The notes under the pieces were generated by a model, which was given only the letters and a program-made list of their open reading frames with translations, was not told where the DNA came from and did not search any database. From Granulicella sp. (lineage in GTDB: Bacteria > Acidobacteriota > Terriglobia > Terriglobales > Acidobacteriaceae), in assembly GCA_003142215.1 (NCBI GenBank), contig PLOT01000122.1:7711-47371 (forward strand): a stretch of DNA of 39,661 bases, read 5' to 3'. Of the stretch, positions 32,093-39,661 are shown piece after piece; position 1 is the first letter of the stretch, and each line of letters starts with the position of its first letter. The position numbers and the translations under genes are program-made.

Positions 32093-33526
32093 TTACACAT
32101 TCACCGCCATGCCCTCCACGCTGCTGAAGCCATCGAGCAGCGCCTCGGCCACCGTCGGATGCGCGTGGATGGTGAACATCATCTCCTCGACCGTAGCTTC
32201 GAGTTCCAACGCGGTCACACACTCCGCGATGATCTCCGTCGCGTACGGCCCAATGATATGCACGCCGAGGATCTCGCCGTACTTCGCGTCCGCGACTACC
32301 TTCACGAAGCCGTCGTGCGCGTCCAGGATCGTCGCCTTGGAGTTGCCCACAAACGGGAACTTGCCCACCTTCACCGTATGCCCCAGTTCCTTGGCCTTCG
32401 CCTCCGTCAGTCCCACGCTGGCGATCTGCGGATCGCAGTAGGTGCATCCGGGAATGCGCGCCTTATTGATCGGCCTCGCGTACTTGCCCGCGATCCGCGC
32501 CGCTACAATCAGCCCAGCCATGCTGCCCACATGCGCCAACTGCGGCATTCCACCCACTATGTCGCCAATGGCGTACACGCCTGGCTCGGTCGTCTCCATC
32601 CATTCATTCGTCATGATGAAGCCGCGGTCTGGCACAATCTTCGTCTTGTCTAACCCCACATCCGCAGTGCGCGGCGACCGCCCCACCGCAACCAGCACCT
32701 TCTCTGCCTGCTTTGTCTGCGGCTTGCCGTTCGCGTCGGTCCAGGAGACCAGCGCGCCGTCCTTGTTCTTCTCAATCTTGGTGTCTTTGATCCCGAGATT
32801 CACATCAAACCCGCGCTTCTTGAACAGTCGCAGCAATTCCTTGCCGATCTCCTCGTCCTCCACCGGAACCATGCGCGGCATCATCTCCAGGATCGTCACC
32901 TCCGCGCCAAAGCTCTTGAAGATCGAGGCGAACTCGACGCCCACCGCGCCTGAGCCAATCACCACCAGCGACTTCGGCAGCTCCGCAATCTTCAGCATTT
33001 CGTAGTTGGTCAGGACCGTCTCATCGGTCTTGACGCCGGGCAGCATCCGCGCATCGGATCCAGTCGCCAGCACCACCTTCTTCGCCTTCACCGTCTGGAC
33101 GCTGTTTGGGGTCTTGCCGTCGGCCAGCTTGACGTCGATCGCATGCACGCCGTCCTTCGCTGGGCCGGTTAGCCGCCCGAATCCCTTGAACGTCGTGATC
33201 TTGTTCTTTTTCATCAGGAAGTCGAGGCCCTTGGTGTGCCGCGCGACGATGTCGTCCTTGCGCGCCAGAACGCCCTTCCAGTTCAGCTTCGCCTCGCCCA
33301 CGCCCTCGATGCCGTAGCGCTCCGCGCGCTTCAACTGATCCCACAGTTCCGCCGTAAACAGCAGCGCCTTGGTGGGAATGCATCCCCACAGCAGGCACGT
33401 CCCGCCCAGCCGGTCGTTGGCGTCCACCAGCGCCACCTTCAACCCATACTGCGAGGCGCGAATCGCGCAGGTATATCCGGCCGGGCCACCACCCACCACC
33501 ACCACATCGAAGATCGTCTCTGCCAC
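32093..33526 (-). CDS. lpdA: Dihydrolipoyl dehydrogenase
   Basis: Flavoprotein E3 component that reoxidises dihydrolipoamide in 2-oxoacid dehydrogenase complexes or the glycine cleavage system. The protein has 477 residues. The start is a GTG at 33526 with AGGAG about 7 nt upstream. Motifs are FAD-binding VVVGGGPAGYTCA, the redox-active disulfide Cys44/Cys49 in GGTCLLWGC, NAD-binding VIGSGAVGVEFASIF, the second FAD site GVYAIGDIVG, and the C-terminal HAHPTVAEA with the catalytic His-Glu pair. The E1 and E2 genes are not next to it. Confidence 0.95.
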   Translation of the reverse strand: MAETIFDVVVVGGGPAGYTCAIRASQYGLKVALVDANDRLGGTCLLWGCIPTKALLFTAELWDQLKRAERYGIEGVGEAKLNWKGVLARKDDIVARHTKGLDFLMKKNKITTFKGFGRLTGPAKDGVHAIDVKLADGKTPNSVQTVKAKKVVLATGSDARMLPGVKTDETVLTNYEMLKIAELPKSLVVIGSGAVGVEFASIFKSFGAEVTILEMMPRMVPVEDEEIGKELLRLFKKRGFDVNLGIKDTKIEKNKDGALVSWTDANGKPQTKQAEKVLVAVGRSPRTADVGLDKTKIVPDRGFIMTNEWMETTEPGVYAIGDIVGGMPQLAHVGSMAGLIVAARIAGKYARPINKARIPGCTYCDPQIASVGLTEAKAKELGHTVKVGKFPFVGNSKATILDAHDGFVKVVADAKYGEILGVHIIGPYATEIIAECVTALELEATVEEMMFTIHAHPTVAEALLDGFSSVEGMAVNV

Positions 33527-33674
33527 GGTCGGCTCCTATCCAGATTGAATTCGCAACAGCTCGATTTTACGCTGCGTCGCGTCGTTCTCTGAGACGCGCC
33601 TTACACTCAGATGCTCCAGCCTGCCCGCGCGGCGCAGTCTCGCACTGCACCCTTTCCTCCCATACGATTCACGC

Positions 33675-34313
33675 CTACCACGCGATGTAGACGCCCTTGC
33701 CAACCCACTCCACACTCCCAATCTGCGCCATCATAAAATCCGCAACGTCCTCCCGCGAGATGCGCGCTCCGTTTCGTGGCAACGCCTCGCCATCCACGCG
33801 ATATGTCCCTCGCCCAGGCTTGTTCAGCAGCATCGGAGGCATCACCATCGTCCAATCCAACCCCGACCCCGAGAGCGTCTTCCACTGCGCCACCTGCGAC
33901 GCCACCGGCCACTTCAGAAACGTGTTGTATACCATCTTCTGCACAAACCACCGCCGCCACACTGGCTGCTTCTTCATCGAATCACTCAGCGCCCCCGCCG
34001 ACCCCAGCGCGATGATTCGTCTTACACCTGCCTTTCGCATCGCATCCACAATCAGCGGCACGGCCCGCTCCAAAACGTCTTCCTTCCGTAAAGACCGTGC
34101 CCCCAGCGCAGACAAAACTACGTCGGCTCCTTCGACCGTACGCCGCACCGCCTCGGCATCGAACGCGTTGCCCTCCACCACGCGCACCCGCTCGGCGTAC
34201 ACAAACTCCGCAGGCTTCCGCAGCAGCGCCGCAACCTCATATCCGGCAGCCAGGCTGCGCTCGGTGAGCAGTGTGCCGGTTGCCCCGCTTGCTCCGAAGA
34301 TTGCGATCTTCAT
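33675..34313 (-). CDS. NAD(P)-binding SDR/NmrA-like protein
   Basis: The protein has 212 residues from the ATG at 34313, chosen because it gives the classic Rossmann start MKIAIFGASGATGTLL. It continues with VEGNAFDAEAVRRTVEGADVVLSALG, RIIALGSAGALSD and DWTMVMPPMLLN, an atypical short-chain dehydrogenase of the biliverdin-reductase-B/NmrA type. The catalytic Tyr-x3-Lys is not evident, as is common in this group, so it may be a reductase or a redox-sensing protein. It is upstream of lpdA on the same strand with a gap of about 148 bp. Confidence 0.82.
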   Translation of the reverse strand: MKIAIFGASGATGTLLTERSLAAGYEVAALLRKPAEFVYAERVRVVEGNAFDAEAVRRTVEGADVVLSALGARSLRKEDVLERAVPLIVDAMRKAGVRRIIALGSAGALSDSMKKQPVWRRWFVQKMVYNTFLKWPVASQVAQWKTLSGSGLDWTMVMPPMLLNKPGRGTYRVDGEALPRNGARISREDVADFMMAQIGSVEWVGKGVYIAW

Positions 34314-34919
34314 TCTGCCCTCTTCATACGCCTGTCTCATTATCCTCTTCGCAGGCATCAATACTGTTCAAAAGTAGGACCGTCTATCCTGCTGATCGTG
34401 CGAGTGTTGTTCAACATTCCCACGAACCGGACAAGTCCCTGCGGCTGGCGTGGCCACCGTCCTGTGAAGAAATGCGATAACAGGGTTGTCTCTCTGTGGG
34501 GACCCGCCATTCTTGCTCCTTCTTCGAGAACCAGCGCGCGATTTTCTAAATCGAGGCGGCACCGCAACCCTCCGGCACATCAATACATCGTCCTGAAATC
34601 CACTTTTCCGACGACAACGACTGCTGCTACTAGTATTTCTCTTTCTTAATCCTTGTTTTTAGTAGAAGCAGTACAAAGTGCCTTCGCCATGATGGAATGC
34701 ACTCATCACACACAAGTGGCTGCTCTTTCCACAAAAAATCTGTAGCATCCGAAGGCCGCCAATCAATAGAATCAAGAAGACCGAGGCTGGACAGTTCACA
34801 CCGCGCCGGATTCGGTGTACAGTTTGGCCAGCATCCATTGCAACGATAGAATGCCCGGAGAGACCGCCTTGCCCAAAGAAATTCAGGATGCAACCGCCGC
34901 AACTACTCAGGAGCCCGAG
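34314..34919. other. ~600-bp non-coding region upstream of dnaN
   Basis: I see no convincing gene here. Several short open frames exist on both strands but none has a ribosome-binding site, a recognisable domain or a plausible composition. The region is lower in GC than its flanks and ends with TTCACA (34796-34801) and TACAGT (34818-34823), separated by 16 nt, which could be the dnaN promoter. No DnaA boxes of the TTATNCACA type were found. Confidence 0.5.
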
Positions 34920-36071
34920 ATGACGACGACAGCCGCGCCTGCTGGAAACCTTGAGATCACTGTCTCCCGCGCCGAGTTGCTGCGCGAACTGACGGCCGCT
35001 CAGTCTGTCGTCGAGCGCAAGACAACCATTCCCATCCTCTCGAACTTTCTCTTCGAGGCGGCGGACGATACGCTGACGATTACCGCAACCGACCTCGACC
35101 AGGGCGTGCGCACCAGTTGCGCGGCCAAGGTCAAGAAGCCCGGCGCATGCACCATTCCCGCGCGCAAGCTCTACGACTACATCAAGCTGCTGCCCGAGGG
35201 CGACATCTCCATCAAGCTGATGGACAACCACTGGGTGCAGATCCGCGCCGGCCGCTCCAACACCAAGATGGTCGGCATGGCGCGCGCCAACTTCCCGCAG
35301 GTTCCAGAGTTCCCCACCACCGGCGCGTACAAACTCTCCGTAGCTTCGCTCGAGAATATGATCTCCAAGACCATCTTCGCAATATCGAATGAAGAGTCCC
35401 GCTACACGCTGAACGGCGCGCTGCTGGTGCTGAAGGCTGAGTCGATGGCCATGGTCGCGACGGACGGTCATCGCTTGGCCCACATTGAAAAACTCGGCGA
35501 GTCGCTGGCGGGCGTCTCCGGCGAGAAGAAGACCCTCATCCCACGCAAGGCGCTCAGCGAGTTGCTCTCGCTGCTCAACAGCACCGAGGCCGAGACGCTC
35601 GACTTCGCCGACGACGAGCAGACCCTCTTCTTCCGCGTCGGCGGCCGCGTGCTCACCTCGCGCAAGCTCACCGGCCAGTTCCCCAACTACGAGGCCGTCC
35701 TGCCGCGCGACAACAACAAGTTCGTCATCGTGCGCTCCGAGGACCTCATGGGCTGCATCCAGCGCGTCGCCCAGTTCGCCGACGAGCGCTCGGGCGCCAT
35801 CAAGATCCGCCTCGAGCAGAATGAGCTCAAACTCTCCAGCTCCTCCACCGACTCCGGTGAGTCTGAAGACACCATCGAGACGCCGTACAACTACGACCCG
35901 CTCGTCGTCGGCTTCAACAGCCAGTACCTCATCGATTTCCTCAAGGCCATCGGAAACTCCGGCGAGGTGCGATTGGAGTTCAAGGACGCCCAGTCCGCCG
36001 GCCAGATGCGCCCCGAAGACGGCAGCGAGGACGTCAAGTACCGTTACATCCTCATGCCCATGCGCATCTGA
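34920..36071 (+). CDS. dnaN: DNA polymerase III beta subunit (sliding clamp)
   Basis: Ring-shaped processivity clamp of replication. The start at 34920 has AGGAG at 34909-34913 with a 6-nt spacer and gives 383 residues, the normal size; the frame continues upstream without such support. Three clamp repeats are visible, with RAELLRELTAAQSVVERKTTIPILSNFLFEA, RYTLNGALLVLKAESMAMVATDGHRLA, FPNYEAVLPRDN and a C-terminal RYILMPMRI. It is not next to dnaA or recF here, so it sits away from the usual origin cluster. purE follows after 61 nt. Confidence 0.96.
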   Translation: MTTTAAPAGNLEITVSRAELLRELTAAQSVVERKTTIPILSNFLFEAADDTLTITATDLDQGVRTSCAAKVKKPGACTIPARKLYDYIKLLPEGDISIKLMDNHWVQIRAGRSNTKMVGMARANFPQVPEFPTTGAYKLSVASLENMISKTIFAISNEESRYTLNGALLVLKAESMAMVATDGHRLAHIEKLGESLAGVSGEKKTLIPRKALSELLSLLNSTEAETLDFADDEQTLFFRVGGRVLTSRKLTGQFPNYEAVLPRDNNKFVIVRSEDLMGCIQRVAQFADERSGAIKIRLEQNELKLSSSSTDSGESEDTIETPYNYDPLVVGFNSQYLIDFLKAIGNSGEVRLEFKDAQSAGQMRPEDGSEDVKYRYILMPMRI

Positions 36072-36119
36072 CTCCTTCGCGGAGGGCGAAACTTCGTAAA
36101 AAACCGGCAGGCTGAACCG

Positions 36120-36125
36120 TATAAT
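36120..36125 (+). promoter_or_regulatory. -10 box (TATAAT) for purE, leaderless arrangement
   Basis: A perfect TATAAT ends 7 nt before the purE ATG (36133), with no Shine-Dalgarno in between. Transcription starting at the usual distance from the box would begin at the A of the ATG. Confidence 0.5.
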
Positions 36126-36132
36126 CTGTGCC

Positions 36133-36648
36133 ATGAAGACAAAATCGCAGACCAAGCCAGTCGTCGCAGTTCTCATGGGCAGCCGCAACGATTATGCGGT
36201 GATGCGCGCAGCCGTAGACATCCTGCGCGAGTTCGGCGTTTCCTATGAGGCCCGAGTCGTCTCGGCGCACCGCACGCCCGACCAGATGTTCGCCTACGCA
36301 GAGTCGGCCGCATCCCGCGGCCTGCGCGTCATCATTGCCGGCGCGGGGGGCGCCGCCCACGTCGCCGGAATGCTCGCCGCCAAGACGACCGTTCCAGTCC
36401 TCGGCGTTCCCATCGCGGCCACAGCGCTTCAGGGCCTCGATTCGTTGTTCTCCATCGTCCAGATGCCGAAGGGAGTTCCCGTGGCGACCTTCGCCATCGG
36501 AGCCGCCGGCGCTGCCAACGCTGCCATCTTCGCCGTGCAGATCCTCGCGGCCACCGACTCAGAGTTGCAGGCCAAGCTCATGGCCTGGCGTGCTGCCCGC
36601 CGCGACGAGGTCCTAGCGCAGTCCCTCGATGACGAGGTTCCAGCGTAA
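36133..36648 (+). CDS. purE: N5-carboxyaminoimidazole ribonucleotide mutase
   Basis: Converts N5-CAIR to CAIR in purine synthesis. The protein has 171 residues, class I PurE. Motifs are VLMGSRNDYAVM (first substrate loop), ARVVSAHRTPDQMFAYAES (active-site His in SAHRTP), VIIAGAGGAAHVAGMLAAKT, GVPIAATALQGLDSLFSIVQMP, and VPVATFAIGAAGAANAAIFAVQIL. purK, which supplies its substrate, is not adjacent. The mRNA may be leaderless (TATAAT at 36120-36125). Confidence 0.96.
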   Translation: MKTKSQTKPVVAVLMGSRNDYAVMRAAVDILREFGVSYEARVVSAHRTPDQMFAYAESAASRGLRVIIAGAGGAAHVAGMLAAKTTVPVLGVPIAATALQGLDSLFSIVQMPKGVPVATFAIGAAGAANAAIFAVQILAATDSELQAKLMAWRAARRDEVLAQSLDDEVPA

Positions 36649-36968
36649 CCGGGGCCACATCTTTATTTTCAGCAATTCAGCCAAATCGCTGGGGTCCAGA
36701 CAACAGCGGCGAGCGGACGGCCTGTCTCCGTCGTCCTTCTTGAATGATGACAGCATAGAGCGGAAATAAGCCTGCATTTTGCACAGATTATTGGTTGGGA
36801 TTGGCTTTGATTGTAACTTCCCGTTGATTTTGAGATGGTAGCATTGGATGCAAAGCTGAGAGACCAGACGGCAAAGAAACCTAGATCCGCTGATAGACGG
36901 GCGCGGGTTTGTGCGTACCCGGCGGCAATTCCAGTAACAATGCCGATCGAAACTTCCAGGAGGGTCCA
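36649..36968. other. 320-bp non-coding region upstream of the TonB receptor
   Basis: Apart from a minus-strand frame that lacks a ribosome-binding site and any recognisable domain, nothing coding is seen. It is AT-richer than its flanks and contains a small hairpin CGGGT/ACCCG (36904-36908 with 36917-36921). It ends with the strong ribosome-binding site AGGAGGG (36958-36964). The promoter of the receptor gene presumably lies here; none could be assigned. Confidence 0.5.
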
Positions 36969-39661
36969 ATGTTAAATGTGTGGATGAGCAAAATCAAGAT
37001 GGTGACCTTGGCGCTTTGTTGCGCGCTTCTGTGCATAGCAGCCACCGCGGTGCTGGCGCAATCGACGACCCAGGGCGCAATCGGCGGGACAGTGTTCGAT
37101 CCGACCAACGCGGCGATTGTGAATGCGACGGTGACGATTCACAACGACGCGACCAATGCGGAACAGACGCTGACTTCGGATTCGAGTGGTTACTTCAAAG
37201 CGCCACTGCTGGAGCCAGGGACATATACGGTGACGGTTGCGGCTGCGGGCTTCAGTGGGTACAAGACAGATGTGCAGGTGGCTCTGGGGCAGATGACGGA
37301 GTTGACGCCTCACCTGACGACGGGCTCTGCATCGACGGTGGTGGAGGTGACATCGCAGGCTCCAGTCCTGAACTTCGATTCGCCTGATTTTTCGGCGAAC
37401 CTGAATACGCGGGCGCTGGAGAATGTACCGGTGAACAATCTGCGCTGGTCGAGCCTTGCGCTGATAACTCCTGGAGTTGTCTCGGACTCGAACGGATTTG
37501 GACTGGTGAGTATTCGCGGGATCAGCCCGCTCCTGAACAACGTGCTGATCGACGGCGCGGACGACAACCAGGCGATGTATGCAGAGGAGCGCGGGCGCAC
37601 GCGTGAGGCGTATTCGACGCCGCCCGCGGCAATCCGCGAGTTCAACGTGAACACGGGTGTGTATCAGGCTGAGTATGGCCGTGCGGCCGGCGGCGTGATC
37701 AACTCGGTGACCAAGAGCGGCGGCAATCAGCTGCATGGACAGGCTTACTTCTCGGACCGCGAGAGCGCGTGGGGCGCGTACAACCCGTATACGACGAACA
37801 CGACTGCGGTCTATGCAAATGGCGGGACGGTTCCCTCGAGCTTTGTGACCTCGCCCTACAAGCCGTCTGATTCGCGCAGAATCTGGGGCTTCAATGCAGG
37901 CGGCGCGCTGATCCAGAACAAGCTGTTCTGGGAGTACACATACGACCAGCATCGCCGGATATTCCCGGGAACGGCCAAGGCAAACTCGCCATCATCTTTC
38001 TTCACACAGCCGGATGCGGCAAACGCAGGAAGTCTCAATACGGTGACGCCTCCGGCCACCGCGACAGTCACCTATCCAACCTACACATGCAATCTGGCGA
38101 CGGGCTACCTGACACCTCCAGCATCCCCGGTTCCTGGTTATAACATTGCGGCTCCGGCACTGGACGCGCAGGTTTGTACGATGGCGGCGCGCGAAGGTCT
38201 AGCGAGCTACGGCGCAGGCGCTGCGACATACGCCACTGGACTTGGCGTGCTGCTTACCGATCTGGGCAGCGTACCACGCTCGGGCTACCAGGAAGTGAAC
38301 ATGCCGAAGCTGGACTGGCAGGTCAACAACAAGAACCACGCCAGCTTCCTTTACAACCGGCTGCGCTGGGATTCACCGGGCGGCGTGCAGACGCAGGCGA
38401 CCAACAACTATGCCGTCGATACGTTTGGCATGGACTATGTGAAGCTGGACTATGGTGTCGCGAAGTTGTCCAGTCAACTGAATTCGAACATCAGCAACGA
38501 AGTTCTCTATCAGTTTGGCCGCGAGCTAAACGACGAGAGCCAGCAGCCGTACAGCGCGTTTACCAATCAGTATCTACAGGGAACGGGCACATCCGCGGGC
38601 AATGTTCCCGAGGTGGGACTGGCAACCTCGACGGGGTTCTACCTGGGCTCGCCGTACTACTCGTACCGCAAGGCGCTGCCGGATGAGCACAAGTGGCAGA
38701 TCGGCGATGTGCTGTATGTGAGCCACAGCAACCACAGCTTCAAGTTCGGCGTGGACATGGTGCATAACTACGACCTACAGAACAATACGTACGAGAGCAA
38801 TGGATACATCTCGTACAGCTATGTGACCAATTTCCTGGCCGATCTGGCGTCCGATGGCAAGGCGGTGGATACATGCGACAGCGGGGCCTCAGCTTATGCG
38901 TCGGCCACGGCAAGCGCAGTTGGGAACTATCCGTGCTACACCTCGTTTGCGCAGGGCTTTGGCGCTCCAGTGTATGCGATCTCGACCATGGACTACGGGT
39001 TCTTTGCGCAGGACAACTGGAAGGTTAGTCCTCAACTGACCTTAGAGCTGGGTCTGCGGTACGACTATGAGCATTTGCCGGGAGCCTCCGCCAACGCAAA
39101 CCTGACGACGGCGACGGGCACCTTTGTTCCGTATACCGGAATCAGCAACGCGCCGAGCGACAAGAACAATCTTGGGCCGCGTCTTGGCTTTGCCTACGAC
39201 GTGACGGGCAGCGGCAAGACGGTTGTGCGTGGCGGCTACGGCATGTTCTACGGGCGCATTACGAACGGCATATTGCTGAACGTGCTGCTGAGCACGGGCA
39301 GCCCGAACGGGCAGTATACGTCGTCGCTGAAGCCAGCAACATTCTGCAATGCTCCGTTCGGCACTACTCCTGGACCTGGAATCGTGGTTTGTGCGACTGG
39401 AGTTTCCGTTGGGAGCGGCGCACCGGTCTTCCCGAATATCATCTCCGCGGCTACACCTCCTACTCCAGGTTCCTACTTCCTGGCACCCAATCTACAGAAC
39501 CCGATGGTGCATGAGTTCGACCTGATCCTACAGCAACAGGTCGGCAAGGGCACGGTTGCTTCGGTGAGCTACCTGGGCGCGCTGGGCAAGGAACTGACCA
39601 ACTTCGTGAATACGAACCTGGCTCCGTCGACGTCGAATGCAACCATTACGATCAGCGACCC
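36969..39661 (+). CDS. TonB-dependent receptor, Oar-like, with carboxypeptidase-regulatory domain (partial)
   Basis: Outer-membrane transporter, cut by the right edge after 897 codons with the frame still open. The ATG at 36969 has AGGAGGG at 36958-36964. A signal peptide (MVTLALCCALLCIAATAVLAQ) leads to a CarboxypepD_reg-type domain: GAIGGTVFDPTNAAIVNATV ... SGYFKAPLLEPGTYTVTVAA. The plug follows (NTRALENVPVNNLRWSSL, SIRGISPLLNNVLIDGADDN, EFNVNTGVYQAEYGRAAGG), and then the start of the barrel with GHVIN-type VINSVTKSGGNQLHG. Acidobacteria carry many such receptors, often for glycan uptake; the substrate here is unknown. No SusD-like partner is visible in the window. Confidence 0.92.
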   Translation, partial: MLNVWMSKIKMVTLALCCALLCIAATAVLAQSTTQGAIGGTVFDPTNAAIVNATVTIHNDATNAEQTLTSDSSGYFKAPLLEPGTYTVTVAAAGFSGYKTDVQVALGQMTELTPHLTTGSASTVVEVTSQAPVLNFDSPDFSANLNTRALENVPVNNLRWSSLALITPGVVSDSNGFGLVSIRGISPLLNNVLIDGADDNQAMYAEERGRTREAYSTPPAAIREFNVNTGVYQAEYGRAAGGVINSVTKSGGNQLHGQAYFSDRESAWGAYNPYTTNTTAVYANGGTVPSSFVTSPYKPSDSRRIWGFNAGGALIQNKLFWEYTYDQHRRIFPGTAKANSPSSFFTQPDAANAGSLNTVTPPATATVTYPTYTCNLATGYLTPPASPVPGYNIAAPALDAQVCTMAAREGLASYGAGAATYATGLGVLLTDLGSVPRSGYQEVNMPKLDWQVNNKNHASFLYNRLRWDSPGGVQTQATNNYAVDTFGMDYVKLDYGVAKLSSQLNSNISNEVLYQFGRELNDESQQPYSAFTNQYLQGTGTSAGNVPEVGLATSTGFYLGSPYYSYRKALPDEHKWQIGDVLYVSHSNHSFKFGVDMVHNYDLQNNTYESNGYISYSYVTNFLADLASDGKAVDTCDSGASAYASATASAVGNYPCYTSFAQGFGAPVYAISTMDYGFFAQDNWKVSPQLTLELGLRYDYEHLPGASANANLTTATGTFVPYTGISNAPSDKNNLGPRLGFAYDVTGSGKTVVRGGYGMFYGRITNGILLNVLLSTGSPNGQYTSSLKPATFCNAPFGTTPGPGIVVCATGVSVGSGAPVFPNIISAATPPTPGSYFLAPNLQNPMVHEFDLILQQQVGKGTVASVSYLGALGKELTNFVNTNLAPSTSNATITISD

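Noticed and set aside
34398-34649. Plus-strand 83-residue open frame upstream of dnaN
   Set aside because: No ribosome-binding site, low-complexity Ser/Thr/Arg composition, no domain.
34314-34919. Chromosomal replication origin near dnaN
   Set aside because: No DnaA boxes of the TTATNCACA type, no dnaA or recF neighbour, no AT-rich unwinding element.
36613-36969. Minus-strand 118-residue open frame between purE and the TonB receptor
   Set aside because: It runs into purE, has no ribosome-binding site, and has no family resemblance; treated as intergenic.

Overview
The window looks like a chromosomal segment of an Acidobacteriota member of the Terriglobia type (Granulicella/Edaphobacter/Terriglobus-like). 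The reasons are high-GC coding sequence, a large Oar-like TonB-dependent receptor with an N-terminal carboxypeptidase-regulatory domain, many secreted carbohydrate-active enzymes, lpxC (so a lipopolysaccharide-bearing outer membrane), and several families of short dispersed palindromic repeats between and even inside genes. No phylogenetic search was possible, so the assignment is an inference. No rRNA, tRNA, CRISPR, prophage or transposase gene was seen.

Layout. 1-6.7 kb: secreted rhamnogalacturonan acetylesterase (CE12) divergent from a fructokinase-type ROK kinase (mak), then prmC, a secreted double-VOC protein, two small membrane proteins and a GH28 polygalacturonase. 6.7-11.9 kb: a structured leader, a secreted OB/NTR-like protein overlapping a very long secreted protein with a matrixin fold that has lost its zinc site, and an outer-membrane barrel, with repeats between. 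11.9-18.6 kb: housekeeping block with a DciA-like protein, gatC, gatA, ruvX, greA, a CDP-alcohol phosphatidyltransferase, maf, a DUF3592-like membrane protein and tgt. 18.7-25.5 kb: a secreted unknown, GH115 alpha-glucuronidase, GH29 alpha-L-fucosidase and a secreted beta-rich protein. 25.5-34.3 kb: folK-lpxC, an M20 carboxypeptidase, efp, a low-GC HEPN/partner gene pair, acyP, apt, a zinc alcohol dehydrogenase, hicBA, lpdA and an NAD(P)-binding protein. 34.9-39.7 kb: dnaN, purE and the TonB receptor, cut by the right edge.

How the genes fit together. CE12, GH28, GH115, GH29 and the TonB receptor suggest growth on plant cell-wall pectin and glucuronoxylan, with mak able to phosphorylate released sugar. 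They are spread over the window rather than forming one operon. The housekeeping genes cover translation (gatCA, efp, prmC, tgt), replication and repair (dnaN, ruvX, a DciA-like protein), transcription (greA), envelope (lpxC, phospholipid head-group transfer) and nucleotides or folate (purE, apt, folK).

Most unusual points: (1) a predicted inactive matrixin in which all three zinc histidines and the catalytic glutamate are replaced, translationally coupled to an upstream secreted protein that may have an inhibitor-like OB fold, with that gene's ribosome-binding site buried in a hairpin; (2) extra peptide segments inside three conserved enzymes, PrmC, Maf and Tgt, the PrmC one demonstrably encoded by a repeat that also occurs upstream of gatC, and the Tgt one carrying four 8-bp tandem units; (3) two copies of a ~127-bp element with imperfect terminal inverted repeats, one supplying or abutting the gatA stop codon; (4) a low-GC HEPN-plus-unknown pair between efp and acyP; (5) an EF-P with Asn at the position usually held by the modified Lys/Arg.
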